DNA from: JABSSA01 sp039984715
Lineage (GTDB): Bacteria > Pseudomonadota > Alphaproteobacteria > Rhodobacterales > Rhodobacteraceae
Length of the DNA: 64,000 nt
Direction of reading: 5' to 3'
NCBI GenBank assembly: GCA_039984715.1
Contig: JBDWUA010000009.1
Span: 62,001-126,000 of the forward strand
In this document: in pieces, positions 34,110 to 42,637 of the stretch
How the letters are laid out: each line of letters opens with the position of its first letter
How positions within the stretch are numbered: the stretch's first letter is position 1
Program-made: the position numbers and the translations under genes
The notes under the pieces: model-generated
Databases searched by the model: none
What the model saw: the letters and a program-made list of their open reading frames with translations, nothing else
Told to the model about the DNA's origin: nothing

Positions 34110-35948
34110 ATGTTTCGCTTCTTTGAAAATCTAATCGACCCCTATACGCCCTATGAAGAGACGGATGAGCCGCCACAAAAGCTGTGGCCATTCATGCGCG
34201 ACTATTCAGAGCCTTTCAAAACGGTCTTTTTCTTTACGGCGGTTTTGTCTGTGGTTGTGGCGGCCATCGAAATTGGTCTGATTTATTATATGGGCCGTGT
34301 GGTTGATGTGTTGGGCGGTGATCCTGCCGAGGTGTGGGATTCATACGGCACAGAGTTCATTTTGGTGGCCCTGTTCATCCTGTTTCTGCGTCCTGTTTTG
34401 CAAATGCTGGACGTCGCGTTGTTGAACAATTCAATCCTGCCGAACTTTGGCACGTTGATCCGTTGGCGCGCGCATAAACATGTGTTGCGCCAGTCCGTGG
34501 GCTGGTTCGAAAACGACTTTGCCGGACGCATCGCCAACCGGATCATGCAAACGCCACCAGCCGCTGGCGAAGTGGTGTTTCAGGTGTTTGATGCGATCTC
34601 ATTTTCTCTTGCCTACCTTATTGGTGCGGGTCTGTTGTTGGCGGTTGCTGATCCTCGGTTGCTTTTGCCGCTTGCGGGCTGGTTTGTGCTTTATGCAATG
34701 TTGATCGGCTGGACTGTCAAACGTGTAGGGCCTGCCAGTCAGGCCGCATCCAATGCGCGCAGTGTTGTCACGGGGCGTGTCGTTGATGCCTATACAAACA
34801 TCCATTCCGTCAAAATGTTTGCGCATCACGATCACGAACTTGAATACGCAAAAGAGGCCATCGAAGACACGCGGAAAACATTCCTGACCGAAATGCGCAT
34901 CTATACCAAAATGGATGTTGCTCTGGTTTTTCTGAACGGTCTTTTGATCGTCAGTGTCGTTGGCTGGGCCATGGCTTTGTGGATGCAAGATGCGGCCAGT
35001 GTTGGGACGGTTGCCGCAGCCACGGCATTGACCTTGCGATTGAACGCGATGACTGGGTGGATCATGTGGGCGTTGACCACCTTTTTCCGTCAGCTGGGTG
35101 TTGTTGCTGAAGGCATGGAAACGATTGCGCAGCCCATTACGCTTGTCGATGAACAGGCGGCCAAACCGTTGGCTCTGACATCCGGGCGGATCGAACTAGA
35201 GGGTCTAACGCATCACTATGGACGCGAAAAAGGCGGGTTAGAGAATGTGTCCCTGACAATCGAACCCGGTGAAAAGATCGGATTGGTGGGTCGGTCTGGG
35301 GCTGGTAAGTCGACATTGGTCAAGCTGCTGTTGCGGTTTTATGATGCTGAACAGGGGCGCATTTTGATTGACGGGCAAGACATCAGCGCCGTCACTCAGG
35401 ATTCACTGCGCCTTGGTATCGGAATGGTTCAACAGGACAGTTCCCTATTGCACAGATCGGTGCGCGATAACATCTTGTACGGACGACCTGACGCGTCAGA
35501 AGAACAGGTTCTTGCCGCTGCGCATCAAGCACAGGCGCACGAGTTCATATTGGATTTACAAGATCCAAAAGGACGCGCGGGTTACGAAGCGCAGGTTGGA
35601 GAGCGCGGGGTAAAATTGTCCGGAGGGCAGCGACAAAGGGTGACGTTGGCACGCGTCATTCTAAAGGATGCGCCGATCCTCATTCTGGACGAAGCGACCA
35701 GTGCGTTGGACAGCGAAGTTGAGGCGGATATTTTGGACACTTTGTACGATATGATGGAAGGTAAAACAGTTGTGGCCATCGCCCATAGATTGAGCACTAT
35801 TGCCAAAATGGATCGTATTCTTGTTCTGGATGGCGGCAGCATTGTTGAAGATGGGCGTCATGATGATCTTTTGGCGCAGGGCGGGCTGTATGCTGATTTC
35901 TGGGCACGTCAGTCTGGTGGATTTTTGGAAACGGAAGCGGCGGAATGA
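34110..35948 (+). CDS. ABC transporter, fused membrane and ATPase domains (subunit 1)
   Basis: A 612-residue half-transporter. The N-terminal part (about 30-330) holds six membrane helices; the ATPase (about 350-600) has Walker A GRSGAGKST, signature LSGGQRQR, Walker B ILILDEATSALD and the AHRLST switch histidine. The export-type fold suggests drug, lipid or peptide efflux. AGGA lies nine bases before the ATG. It overlaps subunit 2 by four bases and the proteins are similar, so the transporter is probably a heterodimer. Both ATP sites look catalytically complete. Substrate unknown. Confidence 0.92.
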   Translation: MFRFFENLIDPYTPYEETDEPPQKLWPFMRDYSEPFKTVFFFTAVLSVVVAAIEIGLIYYMGRVVDVLGGDPAEVWDSYGTEFILVALFILFLRPVLQMLDVALLNNSILPNFGTLIRWRAHKHVLRQSVGWFENDFAGRIANRIMQTPPAAGEVVFQVFDAISFSLAYLIGAGLLLAVADPRLLLPLAGWFVLYAMLIGWTVKRVGPASQAASNARSVVTGRVVDAYTNIHSVKMFAHHDHELEYAKEAIEDTRKTFLTEMRIYTKMDVALVFLNGLLIVSVVGWAMALWMQDAASVGTVAAATALTLRLNAMTGWIMWALTTFFRQLGVVAEGMETIAQPITLVDEQAAKPLALTSGRIELEGLTHHYGREKGGLENVSLTIEPGEKIGLVGRSGAGKSTLVKLLLRFYDAEQGRILIDGQDISAVTQDSLRLGIGMVQQDSSLLHRSVRDNILYGRPDASEEQVLAAAHQAQAHEFILDLQDPKGRAGYEAQVGERGVKLSGGQRQRVTLARVILKDAPILILDEATSALDSEVEADILDTLYDMMEGKTVVAIAHRLSTIAKMDRILVLDGGSIVEDGRHDDLLAQGGLYADFWARQSGGFLETEAAE

Positions 35949-37801
35949 TGATTGAGATGTTCCAAAAACTGATCTGGACAGCGGCTGATCAGATTGATCC
36001 AGAAAAACAAGCCGAAGGTCCGCCCCCATCGACATTGCGCCCCTTTATGACTTGGGCCTTGTCGGGTGGATGGCGTGTTGTTTGGCTGGGCGTCTTTATT
36101 TCGATTGCTGGTGGCATCACCGAAGTCCTTTCCATGTATCTTTTGGGTCGCGTGGTCGATGCGGCGTCTGTTCCGACAGAGCTGGGGTTTTTGGCGGAAC
36201 ACGGCGGAATTGTTCTGGCGGCGGTTCTTTTGTTGGTTGTCTTACGGCCCTTGCTGTTTGGCGGTTTGGCTTTGACGCAATCCGTTATGATCGGTCCAAA
36301 CATCTTTAAGCTGGTGCTTGCGCGGCTCTATCGTTGGACAATTGGCCAATCGGTCACGTTCTTTGACAACGATTTCGCGGGCCGTATTGCGCAAAAGCAG
36401 ATGCAGACCGCGCGTTCCCTGACGGAAATCGTCATTGAATCTGTCAACGCGATTACCTTTGGTTTGGCGACTGTCACTGGGACTGCGTTTTTGTTGGGCA
36501 GCGTAAGCCCATGGTTGGTGATCGTTCTCGCGATTTGGCTTGTCGGCTATTTTGGGTTCCTGCGATTGATGCTTCCGGTCATACGTGGCCGTTCTGCGGC
36601 GCGGGCCGAGGCGCAGGCGATGGTTACAGGGCAAATTGTTGATACGTTCAGCAATATCAAAACGGTTAAATTGTTTGCCGGTGACCAACACGAAGACCGC
36701 ATGGCGCTTGGCGCTATGTCGGTCCTGCGCCACAAAGCGCTTAGCTTTGGTGAGGCGACGACGTTCTTTCGGCTGGGTTTGATCTTTATCGCGGGTATTT
36801 TGCCGGTCGTCATGGTTGGAATGGCTGTCATGATGCGCGGATCCGGCGTGTCGCCGGGCGATATCGCGGCTGTTGGTGCGGTGACCATCCGGTTGGCGCA
36901 AATGACGGGGTGGATCAGTTTCACCCTGATGGTCATTTACAGCCACGTTGGCGAAGTTGAAGACGGCATGCGCACGCTTTCTGTTTCACATGATCTGGTT
37001 GATCAGGACGGCGCAGGCCAGCTTGTCGCAAATAAGGGCGTCATCGAATATGACAACGTCACCTTTGCCTATGGCCGTCAAACGGGCGGCATCACGAATG
37101 TCGATCTGACCATTTCGTCTGGTGAAAAGCTGGGCATTGTTGGCGCGTCGGGTGCCGGGAAATCCACGCTCGTTCATCTGCTTTTGCGGCTCTATGACAC
37201 GGAAACGGGTCAAGTGCGGGTGGATGGGCAGGACGTATCATCAAAATCGCAACACAGCTTGCGCAGCTCGGTTGGGATGGTGACGCAGGAAACTGCGATG
37301 TTCCACCGATCCGCTTTGGACAACATTCGGTATGGCCGCCCCGATGCGTCGCTTGATGACGCGATTGACGCCGCACACAAAGCCGAAGCGCATGATTTCA
37401 TCCTAGAGCTTGAAGATCACAAAGGCCGCACCGGCTATGACGCCCATTTGGGTGAGCGTGGCGTAAAGCTGTCGGGGGGACAACGGCAGCGAATTGCCTT
37501 GGCGCGCGCTATATTGAAAGACGCCCCGATCCTTGTTTTGGACGAAGCAACCAGCGCGCTGGATTCCGAAGTCGAAGCGTCAATTCAAACTGCACTGTCT
37601 CGGGTGATGGAAGGCAAGACGGTTTTGGCCATTGCTCACCGCTTGTCGACGTTGACAGAAATGGACCGGATCATCGTCATGGATCAGGGCCGCATTGTCG
37701 AAGAAGGCACGCATACCAGTTTGCTGGCCAGCGACGGACTTTATGCACAGTACTGGCGCCGCCAGTCCGGAGGCTTTATCAGGACCGAAGCAGCGGAATA
37801 A
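35945..37801 (+). CDS. ABC transporter, fused membrane and ATPase domains (subunit 2)
   Basis: A 618-residue paralogue of the preceding subunit with the same layout: six membrane helices (about 40-330) and an ATPase with GASGAGKST, LSGGQRQR, ILVLDEATSALD and AHRLST. The start ATGA overlaps the stop of subunit 1, so they are co-translated and probably pair. The shared ending (QSGGFxxTEAAE) of the two proteins points to gene duplication. Substrate cannot be read from the sequence. Confidence 0.92.
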   Translation: MMIEMFQKLIWTAADQIDPEKQAEGPPPSTLRPFMTWALSGGWRVVWLGVFISIAGGITEVLSMYLLGRVVDAASVPTELGFLAEHGGIVLAAVLLLVVLRPLLFGGLALTQSVMIGPNIFKLVLARLYRWTIGQSVTFFDNDFAGRIAQKQMQTARSLTEIVIESVNAITFGLATVTGTAFLLGSVSPWLVIVLAIWLVGYFGFLRLMLPVIRGRSAARAEAQAMVTGQIVDTFSNIKTVKLFAGDQHEDRMALGAMSVLRHKALSFGEATTFFRLGLIFIAGILPVVMVGMAVMMRGSGVSPGDIAAVGAVTIRLAQMTGWISFTLMVIYSHVGEVEDGMRTLSVSHDLVDQDGAGQLVANKGVIEYDNVTFAYGRQTGGITNVDLTISSGEKLGIVGASGAGKSTLVHLLLRLYDTETGQVRVDGQDVSSKSQHSLRSSVGMVTQETAMFHRSALDNIRYGRPDASLDDAIDAAHKAEAHDFILELEDHKGRTGYDAHLGERGVKLSGGQRQRIALARAILKDAPILVLDEATSALDSEVEASIQTALSRVMEGKTVLAIAHRLSTLTEMDRIIVMDQGRIVEEGTHTSLLASDGLYAQYWRRQSGGFIRTEAAE

Positions 37802-37817
37802 GCAACTGGTAGATTAC

Positions 37818-39032
37818 ATGACTGAACATCTGATCACACGCCTTGGGCATCTTGGCGATGGCGTGGCGGATGGCCCGGTATTTGCGCCGTTAACTGCGCC
37901 CGGTGATGTGGTCACCGGTCAGCTTGTGGGCGACCATTTGACTGACATCCGCATCACGACCCCTTCAGATCACCGCGTATCTGCACCTTGCGCGCATTTC
38001 CGCGGGTGCGGGGGCTGCAGTCTGCAACATCTGCAGGATGATTTTGTCGCTGGTTGGAAGGCTGACGTGGTGCGGGATGCGTTGCGAATAGTCGGGTTAG
38101 AGCCGGATATTCGTGACACGCTAACATCGCCGGACAAATCCCGCCGCCGCGCGACCTTTGCAGCGCGCCGCACCAAAAAAGGGGCCATGGTTGGGTTTCA
38201 CGGGCGCGCGTCTGACGCGATTATTCCTGTGCCAAATTGCATTTTGGTGCGTCCAAGACTGATGGATGCCATGCCAATTGCGGAAGAGCTTGCCGTGTTG
38301 GGATCCAGCCGAAAAGGCGCGTTGGCTGTTTCGGTGGCAGAGACGGAAACCGGGTTGGATATCGCGGTGCAAAACGGAAAACCGTTAGACATCGAATTGC
38401 GCACCGCTTTGGCGCAATTGGCGGATGCACGCAGATTGACCCGGTTAAGCTGGGATGACGAAACCGTTGCTTTGCGCGACCCGCCGCGATTCTTGTTTGA
38501 TGGGATCGCTGTTGAACCTCCGCCTGGTGCATTTTTGCAGGCAACGGATGAGGGTCAGGCGCAGTTGATCGCATTGGTCCAAAGCATAGTTGGCCCGGCA
38601 AAGCAGGTCGTTGATCTGTTTTCTGGCTGCGGAACATTTGCATTGCCGCTGGCGCGCAAGGCTGAAATTCAAGCGTTTGAAAGTGATCGCGCGATGCTGG
38701 ATGCGCTGGACAAAGCGTGGCGCGGGGCCGTCGGGTTGAAAATTATCAAAGCAATACGGCGGGATTTGTTCCGCAACCCGCTTTTGCCAGATGAACTTAA
38801 TCGCTTTAATGCGGCTGTGATCGACCCGCCGCGCGCAGGGGCTGAGGCGCAGATTAAACAACTTGCGCAGTCGGATGTGTCGACAATTGCGCATGTGTCT
38901 TGCAATCCACAAACTTTTGCACGGGATGCGGCGTGCCTTGTCGATGCTGGATATGAATTGGAATGGGTTCAACCGGTGGACCAATTTCGTTGGTCACCCC
39001 ATGTCGAATTGGTTGGTGCGTTTCGCAAATAG
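37818..39032 (+). CDS. Fe-S class I SAM-dependent RNA (uracil-C5)-methyltransferase, RlmD-like
   Basis: A 404-residue enzyme of the TrmA/RlmC/RlmD family. The likely 4Fe-4S ligands are C58, C64, C67 (CAHFRGCGGC) and C141. The SAM site is VVDLFSGCGTFALPLA (about 256-271), IDPPRAGA is the substrate-site motif, and the nucleophilic cysteine lies in HVSCNPQTFARD near the C-terminus. A short N-terminal TRAM-like domain precedes the cluster. It probably methylates a uridine in 23S rRNA; which one is not evident. I start at MTEHLITRLG, clear of the ABC gene end. Confidence 0.9.
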   Translation: MTEHLITRLGHLGDGVADGPVFAPLTAPGDVVTGQLVGDHLTDIRITTPSDHRVSAPCAHFRGCGGCSLQHLQDDFVAGWKADVVRDALRIVGLEPDIRDTLTSPDKSRRRATFAARRTKKGAMVGFHGRASDAIIPVPNCILVRPRLMDAMPIAEELAVLGSSRKGALAVSVAETETGLDIAVQNGKPLDIELRTALAQLADARRLTRLSWDDETVALRDPPRFLFDGIAVEPPPGAFLQATDEGQAQLIALVQSIVGPAKQVVDLFSGCGTFALPLARKAEIQAFESDRAMLDALDKAWRGAVGLKIIKAIRRDLFRNPLLPDELNRFNAAVIDPPRAGAEAQIKQLAQSDVSTIAHVSCNPQTFARDAACLVDAGYELEWVQPVDQFRWSPHVELVGAFRK

Positions 39033-39044
39033 AAAGGGATAAAG

Positions 39045-39827
39045 ATGACCAATCAAGCACGAGTTGCGGCGTGGCTGGATCAAGATCGGGTTCGGAATTT
39101 CATTCTGGCTGTGATCATATTTAACGCGATTATTCTTGGATTAGAGACTTCAAAGTCGGTCATGTCCGCGGCTGGGGGCCTGATCTCGTTGCTTGATCGG
39201 CTGTGCCTTGCCGTCTTTATCTTGGAAATCGCACTAAAGCTGTTTGCGCATCGGACTGGGTTCTTCCGAAATGGGTGGAACGTGTTTGATTTTGTGATCG
39301 TTGGCATTGCGTTGATGCCGGGGGCTGCGGGTCTGTCGGTATTGCGAGCGTTGCGTATTCTGCGGGTGTTACGCGTTATTTCGGTCGCACCGAGCTTGCG
39401 CCGAGTGGTCGAAGGGTTTGTCACTGCGTTGCCCGGTATGGGCAGTGTGTTTCTGTTGATGGCGATTATTTTCTATATCGGTGCTGTTATGGCGACAAAG
39501 TTGTTTGGCGATACCTTTGCCGACTGGTTTGGGACAATTGGTTTGTCGGCCTATTCGCTGTTCCAGATCATGACATTGGAAAGCTGGTCGATGGGCATCG
39601 TTCGTCCTGTGATGGAAGTGTACCCATTGGCTTGGGTGTTCTTTGTGCCGTTCATTATGGTGACGACATTTGCGGTGGTGAACCTTCTTGTCGGCCTGAT
39701 CGTGAATTCGATGCAAGACGCCCATGCAGAAGAAAGCAATGCAGCAACGGAAGATTATCGGGACGGTGTTTTGCGGCGTCTTGAAGCGATTGAAGCGCGC
39801 TTGGACAAAAATTTCACAAGTAAGTGA
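39045..39827 (+). CDS. Voltage-gated sodium channel (NaChBac/NavAb type)
   Basis: A 260-residue six-helix channel subunit. The voltage sensor S4 carries gating arginines R101, R104, R107 and R110 (LRALRILRVLRV). The selectivity filter T177-L178-E179-S180-W181, with SMGIVRP after it, is the high-field-strength glutamate ring of bacterial Nav channels and matches NavAb closely. Residues 235-256 form an amphipathic C-terminal helix suited to the tetramer coiled coil. In marine bacteria these channels may link sodium entry to motility or pH control. AAGGGA upstream of the ATG. Confidence 0.93.
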   Translation: MTNQARVAAWLDQDRVRNFILAVIIFNAIILGLETSKSVMSAAGGLISLLDRLCLAVFILEIALKLFAHRTGFFRNGWNVFDFVIVGIALMPGAAGLSVLRALRILRVLRVISVAPSLRRVVEGFVTALPGMGSVFLLMAIIFYIGAVMATKLFGDTFADWFGTIGLSAYSLFQIMTLESWSMGIVRPVMEVYPLAWVFFVPFIMVTTFAVVNLLVGLIVNSMQDAHAEESNAATEDYRDGVLRRLEAIEARLDKNFTSK

Positions 39828-39911
39828 GGCGGATTTGGCCAAAAACAAGTGCTGAGTGTTCGCTTCGGTGCTAGGAATTTTACAAGAAACGAAAATTGGG
39901 ACAGGAATTGG

Positions 39912-40409
39912 ATGAAGCGCAGGGACCTCATTGTCGGGGCATCAGCAGCGGCGGCTTTGGGCGGGTGCGCTCAGACCAAGTTCAAAAAATATAATGGACC
40001 AGAAGTAACGTTTATCGTTGTGAACAAGGGTGCGCGTAAAATGTACCTGTTTCACAACGACAAAGTCCTGAAGAATTATGACATCGACCTAGGATTTGCG
40101 CCAAATGGTGACAAAGAATTCGAAGGTGATGGAAAAACGCCCGAAGGTCAGTATTTCATTGACCGCCGCAACCCTGACAGCAAATTTTACCTGTCGCTTG
40201 GGATTTCATATCCAAATGCCGAAGATGTCGCAGCGGCCCGAGAATTGGGAAAAAGCCCGGGCGGCGACATTTTTATTCACGGAAAATCAAACCCGTTCAA
40301 ACGCGGGTCTGATGATTGGACTTGGGGTTGTGTCGCCGTAACCAACAAAGAGATGGAAGACGTCTATGCGATGGTACGCACTGGCACCCCAATCCAATTG
40401 AATCCCTAA
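39912..40409 (+). CDS. L,D-transpeptidase family lipoprotein
   Basis: A 165-residue protein with a lipoprotein signal (KRRDLIVGASAAAALGG then C19). The YkuD domain has IFIHGKSNPF and WGCVAVTNKEM, giving the catalytic His and Cys. L,D-transpeptidases crosslink peptidoglycan 3-3 or attach proteins to it; several family members instead hydrolyse or modify. The ATG at 39912 has AGGA five bases upstream. The twin-arginine-like RR near the start is followed by a hydrophobic core, so Tat export is possible. Its stop overlaps the opposing CAP-domain gene by four bases (CTAA). Confidence 0.88.
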   Translation: MKRRDLIVGASAAAALGGCAQTKFKKYNGPEVTFIVVNKGARKMYLFHNDKVLKNYDIDLGFAPNGDKEFEGDGKTPEGQYFIDRRNPDSKFYLSLGISYPNAEDVAAARELGKSPGGDIFIHGKSNPFKRGSDDWTWGCVAVTNKEMEDVYAMVRTGTPIQLNP

Positions 40410-41047
40410 GCTGGGTCCGTTGGCGTTGTGATGATCACGTTGCCCGATTCGTCAATTTGTTCCGCAGCTTCTGTTGTCGCACTGGGTACAAGTCGAGACG
40501 GAGAAGGGTTTTGATCTGGAATCAAAGGCGCGTTGGATGAATCGCCCACGACCATAACCCACCAGATTTTGCCGTTGTTTTCCTGATACCAAGAAAAGCC
40601 CAAGTCACGGGCATTGCGCGACAGAATAGTGCGTCGTGTGTCGGGTTGCTCCATCCACGCAGCTAGGGTTTGCAGCTCGGTTTCATAGGATTCCGAAATG
40701 TTTTCACCCACAAGGCGGCCAGTATACCCAACGCGTTGCACACGGTCGATTGGTGACGATCCGTCAGATCCAAAATGCCAAGGACGGTTCTGGGTGGACA
40801 TGTCGCGCGCATGTGTTGCTGCAGCCGCGTTAAGCGACGCATCCAACTTAAGTGGATTTGACCCAGATGAACTGCGAAGCGCATTGACCGAATCCAGCAT
40901 GCGAAATTGCAGTTTGCCAACATCGCTGCGATTGATTTTGTACACCTTACCGATACGTCCATCCGACGTTGTCGGCGGGTTGGAAGCGGGCGTACAGGCA
41001 GCAACCCCAAGGGCGAGGGTCGCGAAAAGAACCATTTTACGGATCAT
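40406..41047 (-). CDS. CAP/SCP-domain lipoprotein
   Basis: A 213-residue protein with a lipoprotein signal (lipobox V-A-A-C18) and one CAP (cysteine-rich secretory, SCP/PR1) domain of about 140 residues. Recognisable parts are MLDSVNALRSSSG, AAATHARDMSTQNRPWHFG, GRLVGENISE and NARDLGFSWYQ. The bacterial CAP proteins are extracytoplasmic and of largely unknown function. The ATG at 41047 has GGAG eight bases upstream. It sits between two L,D-transpeptidase genes, which suggests an envelope role. Confidence 0.88.
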   Translation of the reverse strand: MIRKMVLFATLALGVAACTPASNPPTTSDGRIGKVYKINRSDVGKLQFRMLDSVNALRSSSGSNPLKLDASLNAAAATHARDMSTQNRPWHFGSDGSSPIDRVQRVGYTGRLVGENISESYETELQTLAAWMEQPDTRRTILSRNARDLGFSWYQENNGKIWWVMVVGDSSNAPLIPDQNPSPSRLVPSATTEAAEQIDESGNVIITTPTDPA

Positions 41048-41215
41048 TGTTTGATCTCCAGACACGTTTCTATTCGCATAACGTGCTGCTAGTTGCATTT
41101 CAAACGCACATCGGCGTGAGATCGCGTAATAACAGCCCTTTGATTTGAGAATGCGGCATTCTCGCAATATTCTATACTCAAGTCAGAACAAAGACACCTG
41201 AATTGGAGACGAAAA

Positions 41216-41818
41216 ATGTCCCTTAAGTCCAAGTCACCGCAATCGCGCCGGGCATTTTTGGCAGGATCCGCCGCATTGTTGGCTGCGCCGGCCTTGTCGC
41301 AATCGCGTCAAAACCAGCTGCCCGGAGATTCCGAGCGGGACCCAACCCTGTCCGTTCGCCGTAACATATCAAGTTTCCGGACCCTAAGCTGGCAACCATA
41401 TTTCCCACATTTGCGCAAAGGCGCAGTCCTTGTGGATATCGATAGCCGCGCGGTTCATTACTGGAATGAAGAACAGACGGTATACAAACTGTATCCATCC
41501 AGTGTTCCGTTGACGGATGAACTGACACGTCGTGGCAGAACGGTCGTGACGCTGAAAGATCCATCGCCAGATTGGCGTCCAACGCCTTCGATGAAAAAGC
41601 GAAATCCCGAGTGGCCAGATTACATTGGGCCCGGTCCGGAAAATCCGTTGGGCAGCCGCTCTTTGCACCTGAGTTGGAAGTATTACCGAATCCATGGCAC
41701 GCATGACACGCGCAAAATTGGGCGTAAATCGTCGAATGGATGCATCGGACTTTACAACGAACATATTGAAGAACTGTATCAAATGGCGCAGGTTGGCACT
41801 CAGGTGTTGCTAATTTGA
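41216..41818 (+). CDS. L,D-transpeptidase family protein with Tat-like signal
   Basis: A 200-residue YkuD-domain protein. The N-terminus SRRAFLAGSAALLAAPALS is a twin-arginine signal. The catalytic region shows YRIHGTHDTRKIG and SSNGCIGLYNEHIEEL, with His and Cys in place. This is close to the ErfK/YbiS/YcfS group that links murein to proteins or makes 3-3 crosslinks. It is a paralogue, by family, of the lipoprotein L,D-transpeptidase 0.8 kb upstream. GGAGACG lies before the ATG. Confidence 0.9.
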   Translation: MSLKSKSPQSRRAFLAGSAALLAAPALSQSRQNQLPGDSERDPTLSVRRNISSFRTLSWQPYFPHLRKGAVLVDIDSRAVHYWNEEQTVYKLYPSSVPLTDELTRRGRTVVTLKDPSPDWRPTPSMKKRNPEWPDYIGPGPENPLGSRSLHLSWKYYRIHGTHDTRKIGRKSSNGCIGLYNEHIEELYQMAQVGTQVLLI

Positions 41819-41953
41819 CGACATTGCCCTGAACAGCGCAATGCGTTCTTGAAAGTTGGTTTGCAAAGCCTGTGGATTATTGTTTAACCGACAATACGAG
41901 ACAAGTCTTGGGTGCGTGCCATGTAATTTGGTGCGCGTAATCTGGAGGTTAAC

Positions 41954-42130
41954 ATGAAAAAATTCGTTCTTGCTGCTGCTCTTGCGGGTTTCGCCGGTAC
42001 AGCTTTCGCTGGCGCACCTGCTGAGCCAATCGTTGAAGCACCAGTAATCGTAGAAGAAGCTTCTAGCTCTTCTGCTGGCATTCTTTTGCCATTGCTGCTG
42101 GTTGCGGTTCTGATCGCTGCTGCAGACTAA
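41954..42130 (+). CDS. Small exported single-helix protein, copy 1 (58 residues)
   Basis: A 58-residue product. Residues 1-19 are a signal peptide ending AFA. The mature part has an acidic/proline segment (PIVEAPVIVEEA), a Ser run and a C-terminal hydrophobic helix (ILLPLLLVAVLIAA) ending in Asp. GGAGG precedes the ATG at five bases or so, and codons are mostly GCT and GCA for alanine, as in strongly expressed genes. Copy 2 is 428 bp downstream and 51 of 58 residues are identical. I know such proteins as hypothetical in Roseobacters; function is unknown. Confidence 0.85.
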   Translation: MKKFVLAAALAGFAGTAFAGAPAEPIVEAPVIVEEASSSSAGILLPLLLVAVLIAAAD

Positions 42131-42134
42131 ACTA

Positions 42135-42185
42135 TTTCGGATTTCCGAAAGAAAAGGCGGTGCGTTTAGCGCCGCCTTTTACTTT
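42135..42185 (+). terminator. Double-hairpin terminator after small protein copy 1
   Basis: A short stem TTTCGG/CCGAAA (42135-42140 with 42145-42150) is followed by a 12-base-pair stem, AAAAGGCGGTGC (42152-42163) with GCGCCGCCTTTT (42169-42180), one wobble pair, then a T-rich end. It is a good intrinsic terminator. Confidence 0.85.
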
Positions 42186-42381
42186 TGGGGCATCAGAATT
42201 GACCAAAATATCCAGCCAGCGGGATTTTCTTTGGTGATTTGCCTCAGCATCTTGTTGGGCATTTTGTAAGACGTTCTTGCCAGCTGGCCTTAAAAACCTG
42301 TAGGTTCTTGTTTAACCAAGAATATGAGTCACGTCTTGGGCACGTACCAAGATGTTTGGTGCATTTAATTTGGAGATTGAT

Positions 42382-42558
42382 ATGAAAAAACTCGTTCTTG
42401 CTGCCGCTTTCGCAGGATTTGCTGGTACAGCATTTGCTGGCGCACCTGCTGAGGCAGAGGTTGAAGCACCAGTAGTCGTAAATGAAGCTACTAGTTCTTC
42501 TGCTGGCATTCTTTTGCCATTGCTGCTGGTTGCTGTTTTGATCGCTGCTGCAGACTAA
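42382..42558 (+). CDS. Small exported single-helix protein, copy 2 (58 residues)
   Basis: Paralogue of copy 1, same length. The signal peptide, GAPAE start of the mature part and C-terminal helix are unchanged apart from F4L and L10F. Five of seven differences lie between residues 25 and 37 (P25A, I26E, I32V, E34N, S37T), making the middle the variable part. The start is the ATG with GGAG upstream; a frame ten codons longer exists but is not conserved in copy 1. Function unknown. Confidence 0.85.
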   Translation: MKKLVLAAAFAGFAGTAFAGAPAEAEVEAPVVVNEATSSSAGILLPLLLVAVLIAAAD

Positions 42559-42562
42559 GCTA

Positions 42563-42613
42563 TTTCGGTATTCCGAAAGAAAAGGCGGTGCTTTTAGCGC
42601 CGCCTTTTACTTT
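42563..42613 (+). terminator. Double-hairpin terminator after small protein copy 2
   Basis: Stem TTTCGG/CCGAAA (42563-42568, 42573-42578), then AAAAGGCGGTGC (42580-42591) with GCGCCGCCTTTT (42597-42608), loop TTTTA. It also lies before the opposing hemH end and may act in both directions. Confidence 0.85.
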
Positions 42614-42637
42614 GCGTGAATGAAAGACCTGCTTTTG

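Larger units (their letters stand above)
41844..42613 (+). repeat. Gapless tandem duplication of a complete gene unit
   Basis: Two units, 41844-42185 and 42272-42613, match at a constant 428-bp offset with no gap that I can find. Each contains promoter region, ribosome-binding site, 58-codon gene, small hairpin and terminator. The two upstream regions share blocks such as TTGTTTAACC and GTCTTGGG but differ at scattered positions, so the duplication is not very recent. Confidence 0.8.

Noticed and set aside
36242..36946. Long frame antisense to the second ABC subunit (234 codons)
   Set aside because: Low-complexity, charged composition typical of a shadow of a real gene; the plus-strand protein is clearly real.
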